NCBI RefSeq assembly: GCF_015644725.1
Contig: NZ_CP064795.1
Coordinates: forward strand, 1,734,501-1,798,500
Source: Salinimonas marina
GTDB taxonomy: Bacteria; Pseudomonadota; Gammaproteobacteria; Enterobacterales; Alteromonadaceae
DNA: 64,000 bases
Direction: 5' to 3'
The notes below the pieces were generated by a model. It was not told the origin of the DNA. It was given only the letters and a program-made list of their open reading frames with translations, and did not search any database. Shown here piece by piece: positions 44,113 to 53,408 of the stretch. Made by a program: the position numbers and the translations under genes. Position 1 is the stretch's first letter. Each line of letters starts with the position of its first letter.

Positions 44113-44368
44113 CAGGTTGTTATCATGGACTGATGAAGCTTGGAATAGTTACGTTTATTGGCAGACTCAAGATAAGAAAACCTTGAGACGTATCAATAAG
44201 TTAATTTCAGATGTTAAGCGTTCTCCATTTGATGGAATTGGAAAACCGGAACCTCTTAAAGAAAACCTTTCAGGTTTCTGGTCCCGCAGAATAGATGACA
44301 CCAACCGTTTAGTATATGCCGTGGACGATACCGCAATTACGGTTATCTCGTGCCGTTACCATTACTAG
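44105..44368 (+). CDS. yoeB: Toxin YoeB (ribosome-dependent mRNA interferase)
   Basis: An 87-residue protein with the YoeB set KPEPLKENLSGFWSRRI and the terminal CRYHY, giving the Glu, Arg and His-Tyr active residues of E. coli YoeB. It cleaves mRNA in the ribosomal A site. The ATG at 44105 is preferred. As a cassette-borne toxin-antitoxin pair it should stabilise the cassette array. Confidence 0.94.
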   Translation: MSNRLLSWTDEAWNSYVYWQTQDKKTLRRINKLISDVKRSPFDGIGKPEPLKENLSGFWSRRIDDTNRLVYAVDDTAITVISCRYHY

Positions 44369-44378
44369 TAGGTGGCAG

Positions 44379-44480
44379 CTAACAATTAAATTAAGTCGCT
44401 CGCGGGCTCGCTGGGACACAAATACGCGGCGGCTTTGCCATTTTCGCCGCATGTTTGTGCCCGTTAGCTTAGCGTTGACT
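44379..44480 (+). other. attC site of the toxin-antitoxin cassette
   Basis: Left end AGCTAACAATTAAATTAAG pairs loosely with GTTAGCTTAGCGTTGACT at the right, with GTTGACT (44474-44480) as the crossover side. Inner arms GGGACACAAATACGCGGC and GCCGCATGTTTGTGCCC are strongly complementary. No further cassette is evident in the 280 bases before the helicase gene. Confidence 0.82.
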
Positions 44481-44759
44481 GTCCGCTGTTTGTCTAATGC
44501 CGACTGTCAGAACAAGTCGAAACCCTTTATTAAAAGTGACAGATTAGATATGAGCCACTACACCTTAATTAAGAATTTACGCACTTTAGAGTTGCATTTG
44601 CCTTTTAGTCATCATCATCTGGAGGCTGATGTCCGCTCCTGACCTGTCACGGTGATTTTCATCGATGTCTTTATGACGGCTTAAGTCAAGCAGACATTCA
44701 ACCATGTGATTTCTATTTCTGACTTTGATCATTAGCGGTAATATGTATTTATATTTAGC

Positions 44760-46958
44760 TCAATAAACTTCCAATAGTTCTTCGACTTTAATCTTGGCAT
44801 TGTCGATATCAAACGCTTTTGCGCCATAACCATGTATAAGTAGAGATTCAGGTAAATACTCATCAAACTTATCGATCGCCTTTTCGGGAATTGACTCTGC
44901 TAACTCATTCGCAGATATTGTGCCATCAGTCTGAAAACTCTTAAGTGCATTGATTACATCTTGTGAATCGGCCTTTTCAATTTCGATCACTCCTGCGAAT
45001 GCTCCGGCAGCGAAACCCTTGCTGATCAGTACAGCAACGATAGTGTTTACAACTTTATCGCCAGCCCAGGGGAGGATCACAGTTCTATTACCTTGCTGAA
45101 TAAAATTGTTTTTTACAAGGTTAGCTGTTTGGAAAAATTTAGCCGCTTCCTGAAACAATGATTGTGCAATCTCATCCGCAAACTCTATTCGGTGTTCGCC
45201 AACCTTTATTTTGTAGTCGCTCTCACTCAGTATTTTAAACATTTCTTGTCGAACCACATCATGAATCGCCATTCCAGCACCGCCAAATTTAGGTGGTTGC
45301 CCTCCTTTAGCGCGGTTGACAAATATTACCTTTTTTTCCACATCAACTAATTCAACCACCCACCTTTTTCCTGCAAAAACGATATGTTGACCTTCTAAAA
45401 TCAAGCTATCTACAGGAAGTGTTCCTAAGGTTTTGCTGCCTGAAACAATTCTAAATTCTTCAGGTGTTTTAAATACGGCGTAAAAACTATAATGATTCGT
45501 TATTTTTTCGCCTGCATGCCCTAAAACTAGCTCTCCACTACCTAACTGAGTAATTAATTCAGTATTGCCCATATGGGACAATAAGCATTTAAAATGAGCG
45601 ACGGTAACATGCTGAAACGGGCCGTCCTTACACAGTAAACTATATATTTGATCAGCTCTTATTCCTCCCCACTGGGCAGTTAACGCTAATATTTGATGCA
45701 GAAGTGTCGAGAAATGCAATAGTAAGGAGTCAGCCGGTTCATACCATTTACTAGCAACTAATAGTCTGACCATCGCTAATGACTGAACTAGCTCCAGACG
45801 TAACTTATCTACAATACTGGATTGCTTTGTCAGTTCGTTCTCGGTAATCAGCATCCTTAGAATACTTGCACCACCGCGCCTTCCTGACCGCCCCATTCTT
45901 TGCCTCAAACTAGCTATCGAATGAGGCGCTGTAACTTGCACAACTGAATTAACTTTTCCAATATCAATACCAAGCTCCAAGGTCATGGTACAAATTGCAG
46001 TAGTTGGGAGCTTTTCCTGCTGTAGCCGAGCTTCTAATGTTTCTCTCATTTCCTTTGAAAGGGAACCATGATGAGGAAAAAACTCATTTGGTACTGCGTT
46101 ACTCTCACACATATCGGCCAATACTGCTGCAAGAATTTCAGTACGACTTCTGCTATTCGCAAAGACTAGATGGTTACCACCTCGGCAAAGTTCATATAAA
46201 TCATTACAGACAAGCTGCTCAGCTCGCACGGCATCACCTACTGCTGTATTGGTCTCAATGTAGCCCTTGACCTGCATTTTTAGCGAAGCCGAAGATTGCG
46301 TTTGCTTGATTATTTTGCATGGTAATGATTTATTTGGCCTAAGAGAGAGTGGTACGGTCTCTAATTCGCCAAGAGTGGCACTTAATGCTGTTCTGGGTAT
46401 AGGAGTTTTTAGGCGACCAAGTAAATGCTCTAATCGGTGAAGTAAACTCAACAAATGATGACCACGTTCAGTCCCTATGAATGCGTGAAATTCGTCAATT
46501 ACAATATGTTTTAAATTTTGAAAAGCAGATTTAACCCAACCACTATCCCGTATTAATAGTGACTCTAATGACTCAGGTGTTATTAAAACGATGCCAGAAG
46601 GATTTCGTTTAAGCTTTGATTTCCGGCCTTGAGCACTATCACCGTGCCAAGGCGTAACTTGTAGGTCTAGTATATCTGCTAGACTTTCAAGCCTTCTATC
46701 TTGGTCGTTTATTAGCGCCTTTAGGGGACTTATATATAAGATCCCGACGCCCCGCTTATCCTCTGCAATAGTGCTTATCGCAGGTAAAAAAAACGCTTCC
46801 GTTTTGCCTGCTGCTGTAGAAGCGCTAATGAGTACATCAGTGCAACCAGTCAAGATAGGATCAATCGCTAGGCATTGAATTTCTCGTAGGCGATCCCAGC
46901 CCTGCTTAAAAATCCACTGCTGTACACGAAAATCCAGCTTCTCGTGTTCATCTATCAT
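44760..46958 (-). CDS. sngC: Shango-like DEAD/DEAH helicase SngC
   Basis: A 732-residue Lhr/BrxHI-like SF2 helicase. Motif I is SASTAAGKTEAF near 45, the DEFH box is near 155, SAT is near 195 and motif VI is QRMGRSGRRGG near 360. The C-terminal 350 residues form the Lhr-type winged-helix region. The gene order TerB protein, ATPase, helicase matches the Shango antiphage system as I recall it. It overlaps the ATPase gene by 4 bases. A BREX-type helicase role is the main alternative, but no pglZ or pglX is present. Confidence 0.78.
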   Translation of the reverse strand: MIDEHEKLDFRVQQWIFKQGWDRLREIQCLAIDPILTGCTDVLISASTAAGKTEAFFLPAISTIAEDKRGVGILYISPLKALINDQDRRLESLADILDLQVTPWHGDSAQGRKSKLKRNPSGIVLITPESLESLLIRDSGWVKSAFQNLKHIVIDEFHAFIGTERGHHLLSLLHRLEHLLGRLKTPIPRTALSATLGELETVPLSLRPNKSLPCKIIKQTQSSASLKMQVKGYIETNTAVGDAVRAEQLVCNDLYELCRGGNHLVFANSRSRTEILAAVLADMCESNAVPNEFFPHHGSLSKEMRETLEARLQQEKLPTTAICTMTLELGIDIGKVNSVVQVTAPHSIASLRQRMGRSGRRGGASILRMLITENELTKQSSIVDKLRLELVQSLAMVRLLVASKWYEPADSLLLHFSTLLHQILALTAQWGGIRADQIYSLLCKDGPFQHVTVAHFKCLLSHMGNTELITQLGSGELVLGHAGEKITNHYSFYAVFKTPEEFRIVSGSKTLGTLPVDSLILEGQHIVFAGKRWVVELVDVEKKVIFVNRAKGGQPPKFGGAGMAIHDVVRQEMFKILSESDYKIKVGEHRIEFADEIAQSLFQEAAKFFQTANLVKNNFIQQGNRTVILPWAGDKVVNTIVAVLISKGFAAGAFAGVIEIEKADSQDVINALKSFQTDGTISANELAESIPEKAIDKFDEYLPESLLIHGYGAKAFDIDNAKIKVEELLEVY

Positions 46959-48262
46959 AATTTGAAATCAGCTAGTCCATCTTCTTCTGATTCGATATCA
47001 AGCTCAACATCCGATGGTTTCTCTTCCACAATATCAATTTTCGCAATCAAGCTATCCCATGAAATACTTGGATTTTGATCTATTACTGCGAGCATATCTA
47101 AAAAGGCTTTTATGGTATTTCTTGGAGTTCTGAAATAGGCTTCACCAATTGTTTTACTGCAATGTACTAAAAATGCCTTAAGGGATTCATCCGGCACTAA
47201 ATACTGTGTTTCATCGCCAGACGCATAAACATGCCTCAGATTTTTCAGAAGAATAAATAACTCTTCAGGCGTCAAGCTAGCTAAATGTAGCGCAGGCGAA
47301 GAATAATCAATAACACCAGCTTGTTTTGCAAATGTATTACCAGCTAGGCGTGATTGCAGTGCTTCATAGCTATATAAGCCTTTTCTTGGGTCAAGTAAGA
47401 ACTCAGGTGTTCCCCCGAGTAAAAAGCCTAGATACTCCGCAGATCCCTGCAAACAGTCATTTAATATTCTTAAGATCTGTTCATAGTTCGACACTCGCGC
47501 TTGAGTACTATTGAGTTTGTATAAGTTTACCATTTCATCGAGGTTAACCAATAAGCCCTCGTAGCCTGCCTGCCTCACGAATAGGCTCATTAGCTTTAAA
47601 GAATCGTAAAACGATGCATCAGAAATAATACCCCTAATCCCAAGATCTTTGCGTGCATCGGTCTTAGTTGCATATTCGGCTCTTAACCATTTTACTGCAT
47701 TGTTTTTTAGCGTCTCATTGTCTGTTTCATGTCCAGTCCAGTAAGCTTCAATCACTTTAGAGAAGTCGTATCCTCCCACTAGTTCTGACAATGAAGATAA
47801 CTTTTCTTGAATTACAGTGGTGATATCTTTACCGTTATTATCAGCTTCTTTTCGCGCTTCAGTAATGAACTTTTCTACTACGCTCGTTAAAGCATTACCG
47901 TCAGGCTTATTGCGAGTGGACATATTCCGCATGAGCTCAGAGTATAAATTCCTGGCTTGTCCAGATGATGCATGAACACGTCTATCCGGAGATAAATCAG
48001 CATTCACAGTTACCAGTTTCCGCTCCAAAGCTATAGCCCTGACAACACTTAAGAAGAAAGTTTTACCGGAACCATATTCACCAATAATTAAACGAAAAGC
48101 TGAGCCACCTTCAGTAACCCGATCTATATCCGCAATCAGAGCTTTTAACTCGTTGCCTCTGCCGACTTGTATGTGCTGTATCCCTACCTTTGGCGTAACA
48201 CCGGATTTAAGCGACTGGATAATAGCATCTCGCTCTTTAGCTCTAATTTTTTTGGCTGCCAT
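46955..48262 (-). CDS. sngB: Shango-like ATPase SngB (DUF2791/BrxD-like)
   Basis: A 435-residue P-loop protein: VGRGNEL, then Walker A GEYGSGKTFFLS near 65-76 and Walker B LLVNLDEMVNLY near 240. BrxD-like proteins share this layout and often pair with a helicase of the neighbouring type. It starts 2 bases after the TerB gene stop and overlaps the helicase start, so the three form one operon. It likely acts as the energy-coupling subunit of the Shango complex. Confidence 0.8.
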   Translation of the reverse strand: MAAKKIRAKERDAIIQSLKSGVTPKVGIQHIQVGRGNELKALIADIDRVTEGGSAFRLIIGEYGSGKTFFLSVVRAIALERKLVTVNADLSPDRRVHASSGQARNLYSELMRNMSTRNKPDGNALTSVVEKFITEARKEADNNGKDITTVIQEKLSSLSELVGGYDFSKVIEAYWTGHETDNETLKNNAVKWLRAEYATKTDARKDLGIRGIISDASFYDSLKLMSLFVRQAGYEGLLVNLDEMVNLYKLNSTQARVSNYEQILRILNDCLQGSAEYLGFLLGGTPEFLLDPRKGLYSYEALQSRLAGNTFAKQAGVIDYSSPALHLASLTPEELFILLKNLRHVYASGDETQYLVPDESLKAFLVHCSKTIGEAYFRTPRNTIKAFLDMLAVIDQNPSISWDSLIAKIDIVEEKPSDVELDIESEEDGLADFKL

Positions 48263-48264
48263 TA

Positions 48265-50848
48265 CTATAACTCCCTTATTTCTTCGACTATTTCTTGATC
48301 GATGTATATTTCGCCATCATCTTCAATCACTGGCGCATCGACTAAATCAAACGCCCAATCATTAATGGTTTCGATTGCACCATCAATCATAAGATTAAGA
48401 TCACCGCATATTCTAGCCACTTCATTACGGCTCCAGTGCGCTTGAGTACAGAGCTTTTCAAAAAGCTGGCTATGAGCTTGATCTAATCCATTAATATCAT
48501 TTGAAGATTCAGCAAGTTTTAAACTTTCACTTTCATTATCTTCTTCAGAGGTAAATATCTCCTCTAGCATACTTTTCGCCTCTGTAGTTTGACTCTCATG
48601 AAGCGCTAAGATAGCTTCATCAATGGAAAATTCGGATGAACTTTCGCGGCCGGAAACTGATTGATGATTACTCGTAGTTAGTTGGTGTATATCACTCGAT
48701 ACTGTATCTTTGTCCAACCCTAAATTCGTATAGAGTTTCTCGATCTGTTTTACTTCTTTGTTATCAACATTGCCATCAGCAAGTGCTATAGAAATAATAA
48801 ACCGCTTAACAAACTCAATCTCCTTTGCACCCAAGCTACTAAGTCGATTTTTCAAACCGGTATTGTCGGAGGGTGTCGCTAAGCGCCATGTCAAATATGC
48901 TTGCAAAGAGCGCTTTTCTGTATCTGTTAGCTTTTCATCATGCGCTATGAGCTTTCGTAACTCAGTACTTTCTGATTCATCAACAAAACCATCTATACTG
49001 GCAACCATCGCTCCTAACCGAAGGGCCACACCTACTTGGTTAAATGTATGACTGGGGATAAAACCGTTTTCATGACCTGGTGTAAACAACACGATTTTCC
49101 CATCTAACTTAAGTTTCGCGTGGTGATACTTTAAATCAGGAGCAACCCCAACATTCGCAAAGTTTGCCAGACTACAAATCAATTCACTTTCTTTTTTGTT
49201 GATGGCTTCTGGTTTCGGTAATCCTGTCTGTAACCAAAATTCGGCAACATCTGTCAATCCCTCATTTTCAGAAATAATAGTCTTTGCCCAAGCTTTAAAA
49301 GTTTCGACTAATGGAGAAGGCTGACTATTCGCGATGGCACTAGGAAGTAACATTAATGCTGCTAAGTCATCTTTGGTTGTGTCAGCTTTACCTAAATATC
49401 GACTGTAAGTTGCCAATTCCTCAGTAACTCTATCTGCGATAGGTATAAGCTTGTTAACCGGCCCTTTAGAATGCTCGGATCGGGTAATCCATCTAATGTT
49501 ATCTTAACGGAAGGTATCCCGTTGTTCGCCGGGTAGTACTCTGCACTTAATTTAGTTTTATTAGGCTTAACAACCATACCGTCAGGGTACTTATGCTTGA
49601 AATAAATTTTAAACAAGGAATCAAATTCAACTTCGCAACGCCTAGCAGCCGTTCTTAAACTATATTGTTCGGTATTTTTAATCCACTCAAGCGCTAATAA
49701 TTCATCAACAGTTTTTGTTGCGACTACTTGTTCTGCTAACCGAGACTTGAAAAGTAATGAATGACGTGTTGGGGGAAGTTCGTTTTTTCTACTTTCGAAA
49801 AAATCTGGTTTGAGCAAATACATTAGCTCAAGGAAGTTAGATGAATAACTGTAGAACGAGCGGCTTGATCTAAATGACTGATTTAAACGAAGCACTTCAT
49901 TATATATATGCTCAAAATGAATTCTATTAGACTCTATCTCCTTGCTATTCTCTATCACAAAACGTTCGAGCCCATTGAAATAAATAAAAACGAATCCAAT
50001 CGGCGAATTTTTCATATCTCTATCTGTTGCTAACCAGTCAAGGTAAGCCCCCGACATTCTTTTGATAATGAACCATAACTTGGCCAGTAGCCGAGTGTGT
50101 CGTCAATATAGAATCCAGATGCGTTATTTGATGGCTTTGCGGCAGGCAAAGAATCATTCACTAATGAAGGTTCTTGCGAATATTCACGCAAGGATTCCAT
50201 TCGTTCCCCAACATATAGAAAACCTCTTAGCGTACGGCCATGTACCTTAACTTCCTGGTACTTTCCAATCCACGTCCCTTTTTTCCCTACCTTTACGAAA
50301 TCGCTGTGGGATTTTGAGCTTTCAAAAATATTAAACGAGGCGAGACCGTCATCGGAAGCAGATGAACTAGAAGCATGTTCAACTCTTGAAGAAGAGTATT
50401 GAGATTGGCTTTTAAGTCGAGAAGCCAAACTTTCCAAAGCCTTTTGGGGAGTAGCTGATACTTTTGAACTTTCGACTGGTGCGTTACCTTTAGCCTTTTC
50501 CGTGCCTTCTACTATTTTGACTTCTTCACTCCGCTCAGATATATATGGCTTAATCCTATTCTCGCCTTTACCTTCTATGCGTCTGCTGTTGATTACCTGA
50601 TTGTCCATATTTGCAGAACCAAGATTGACATCTTTTTGTTCTTTACAACCCTCGAGAGAATTTGAATCGGATAAGTGCACCTTTTCAGTTTCATAAACCT
50701 TTCTAATTGAAGTTTTGTTTAATTCTTTTGTTGGATTATCGCTAACTTTCTCAAATTCACTCCTAGGCTTAATTATTTCAGCTTTACGTTTAGGCTTTGC
50801 TAGAAGAAAAATAATAAATATGGCGAGAAGAACATATACAACTTCCAT
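48265..50848 (-). pseudogene. sngA: Shango-like TerB protein SngA, split by two frameshifts
   Basis: Three overlapping frames (50848-50030, 50057-49392, 49416-48265) together encode one protein of about 860 residues. Order: an N-terminal membrane helix (EVVYVLLAIFIIFLLA), a low-complexity linker, a TerB-N domain (GYWPSYGSLS then YLDWLA), a TerB domain (IDGFVDESE and ADGNVDNKEV acidic motifs) and TerB-C. The joins need one extra base each, at the G5 run at 50049-50053 and in the AAAGGG at about 49466-49471. With these bases the TerB-N/TerB consensus reads through without interruption. It may be an assembly error, a dead gene or a phase-variable one. Start ATG at 50848 has a GAGG ribosome binding site. 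Confidence 0.8.
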
Positions 50849-51059
50849 GTAAAAAACCTCTATGTTAGTCACCCAAACCTGTATAGTCGGTGCTAATGGT
50901 GAAAACTTGCTGTTACCTAAACTAACTGATTTGGCTTGATGAAGCCATACTCAAAACAAACGAAAAAATAAACCTAGTTCAGATGCGTATCACCATAGCT
51001 CAAAGTGTCCGCTATACCTACGAAGTTGCAACACGTTTGATGATGCAAGTATTAACAGT

Positions 51060-53408
51060 CTAATTTTCCAAGCCAAATTTGGTAATGAGTGATTTCATAC
51101 TGTCTGGAATTGCTTTACCATCTTCCGAATATACCTCTAGTCCTTTAAGGAGCTCTTTTTCTGCAGGAAGCGCTAAGCGTTTTTCTTCGACGTGCTTTGT
51201 ATCTAGATCCGTTATGAAAAAATACCTCCTATCAGACGAAATACTGACTAGTTGACCACGCTTATGCTCTTTAAGAATTACAATCAGTTGCTCAAGAAGT
51301 GAAACCCCTTGAGAATGCTTAACCAACCAGTTTTTATTTGCTTGGGAAAAAAATGATTCTTTTGAATGCCTTAATCTATTGAGCCTAACTACCTGAAATC
51401 TCAGATCGTGCTCTAATACATTAATGGCAGACTCATCACCAGATACGTAACACGCACTCTCGCACCCCAAACAGCCACTCAAAAAGTCATTGATGTGATT
51501 ACATGGAGTAACTGCCAATTCTTGGGCGCACACACCTGTTTCAGTCAAGCTGGCAGGCAAAAAGTGTTTTGTTCGCAACTCTTCTGTTGTGATGACCCTA
51601 ATGTCCTTTTTAGCGTCATTTAAATCGAGAGTAGCTACCAATCTGTCTGCTTTTTCTTTGTCTGAAGTGTGAATGTACTCAAGAGTTTGATTGATACTCT
51701 TTCGACCTGACCAAGTGGCAATAACGTTGATTGGAATACCACCTTTTTCTGCTTGAGTATTCGCAAAATGTCGTAAGGAATGAAGCCTAAGTTTCTGGTT
51801 TCCAAATCCATATTTGTAAAATAGATTACAGTTCTGTTGCTTTTTTCCGGGATTCAGGCGAGTTACAAAATGAGTCTTTACTTTAGAAAGTGAAAATATA
51901 CTAAGAGGACTTCCTGCCATTCCTTTAGAGGAGCCAAAATTGTGCTTACCGGGTGATATACAAAATAGCGCGCTTTCCAAATCTAATCCTATTTCAGTAT
52001 CTGTGTGACTGAGAGGAAAGGTTGGAATTGTCTCTTTGATAATTCTAACAACAGATTTTTGCACATCTTTGATCGTTGCAATTAACGGTAGATTGAGTCT
52101 TTCAGAAAAACTTTTGTTGAAAATGTCGCACATTAACAGCTTTTGAATAGAATAAAGTGTCTTTCCAGATTGCCCTGTTAAGTTAAGCACTAAATCATCA
52201 GGATGGACTCGTCCAATACTTTTACGGGTAACCATATCTGCTCTTTTAAGACGACGTTTTCTTTTGCTGCAATATCGTGGTAAGCCCCAGGACCAGCCTT
52301 TTGCGCTATTATTTGGGCAAATTTCATCTCGACTATTAAGTATCTCAATTTCATAGGTTACTGGGTAGAAACCCAGTGCGTATGCTACAGTAAATAAATT
52401 TGGAGGAAGGTGGAAATCCAGATTTTCCATTCTTTCTTTTTCAACTTCTAACCCATTCATAATGGATTTCCATGTTTGATTCATGTTTTTTAGGTAGCGG
52501 ATAAAGTGTCTTTCTGGTGCCAAGTATTTATAAAAAAAATTAATCGCTTTCTTAACTTGAGGTACCAACGCTTTTAATATGTGGTTTTGATTGTCTTGAT
52601 ACCCTTTGCTGCCTGGCCAATCAAGATAGTAGACTTCGTTTCCATTTTTTGGCTGGATTACTTTTAGCTGTTGATTTGGTAAAAGTGGTATTTCGCCATT
52701 TAGCCTGTTAGGGGATGCCAGCCCCAGAAGTGCGGCGGTTATGGTCAAGGCATCAGGTATGTTTATACCTCCCCCAGAGTTAAGGTTACCGTCCTTATCG
52801 ACATCATAAAAGACTTTAGTAAATATGTCTCCAAGTGCATAAATCATTGACTCTGAAGTCATTTTTAAGTGCTTCTGGCTTCTTGTGAAAGTGGCGTCAG
52901 CTCCTCTTTCTCTATCTGCGTGGATAGGGCGCTGGGCTCCTGAAAGCAGCTTATGCTTTTCACAAAAATCCCAAAAAATATTGGAGCCATCTATGCAGTT
53001 CCAAAAAACTAGTGGGATGTTATTTATGCCTCCAAGCTCTTCAGCCTTTGTAAGGATTTGAGCCGCTTTAGTAACTCTAAGCTGTTTCGAATTGTTGACA
53101 ATGCTGGATGGTTGAACTTCTAACGCGTAGATTTTAAGGAGATATCCATATGGTTGACAGAGTATTTCAGATTCAATGTCTGCAGGCTTTCTGATAGCAC
53201 TATCTTTCGCAACCCTATTGATGCCCTTCGCAGCTTTAAGAAATATGTATCTGTGCTGTACACCAGTTTGAATATCTTTAATATACCAAACCGGATCTTC
53301 CCAACTCGCTGTATTACTATCGATTCCTTCAACATTTACCGGAAGTTGTTTAGGGTAGCTTTTAACAAAAACATTCAGATTGATTGAATATTTGTTTAGG
53401 TCTTTCAC
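51060..53408 (-). CDS. Large tyrosine recombinase (third of trio)
   Basis: A 782-residue protein with the C-terminal catalytic box HSLRHFANTQAEKGG near 565 and WSGRKSINQTLEYIHTS near 588, supplying His, Arg, Trp and Tyr. The N-terminal 400 residues are specific to this element type. A CNHINDFLSGCLGCESAC cysteine cluster near 640-657 suggests a zinc site. It corresponds to the large IntB-like recombinase of multi-recombinase elements. It overlaps the middle gene by 4 bases, so the trio is one operon. Confidence 0.85.
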   Translation of the reverse strand: MKDLNKYSINLNVFVKSYPKQLPVNVEGIDSNTASWEDPVWYIKDIQTGVQHRYIFLKAAKGINRVAKDSAIRKPADIESEILCQPYGYLLKIYALEVQPSSIVNNSKQLRVTKAAQILTKAEELGGINNIPLVFWNCIDGSNIFWDFCEKHKLLSGAQRPIHADRERGADATFTRSQKHLKMTSESMIYALGDIFTKVFYDVDKDGNLNSGGGINIPDALTITAALLGLASPNRLNGEIPLLPNQQLKVIQPKNGNEVYYLDWPGSKGYQDNQNHILKALVPQVKKAINFFYKYLAPERHFIRYLKNMNQTWKSIMNGLEVEKERMENLDFHLPPNLFTVAYALGFYPVTYEIEILNSRDEICPNNSAKGWSWGLPRYCSKRKRRLKRADMVTRKSIGRVHPDDLVLNLTGQSGKTLYSIQKLLMCDIFNKSFSERLNLPLIATIKDVQKSVVRIIKETIPTFPLSHTDTEIGLDLESALFCISPGKHNFGSSKGMAGSPLSIFSLSKVKTHFVTRLNPGKKQQNCNLFYKYGFGNQKLRLHSLRHFANTQAEKGGIPINVIATWSGRKSINQTLEYIHTSDKEKADRLVATLDLNDAKKDIRVITTEELRTKHFLPASLTETGVCAQELAVTPCNHINDFLSGCLGCESACYVSGDESAINVLEHDLRFQVVRLNRLRHSKESFFSQANKNWLVKHSQGVSLLEQLIVILKEHKRGQLVSISSDRRYFFITDLDTKHVEEKRLALPAEKELLKGLEVYSEDGKAIPDSMKSLITKFGLEN

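Noticed and set aside
44760..48262. Partial BREX system based on BrxHI- and BrxD-like proteins
   Set aside because: No BrxC, PglX or PglZ is present, and the adjacent TerB-domain gene fits Shango instead.
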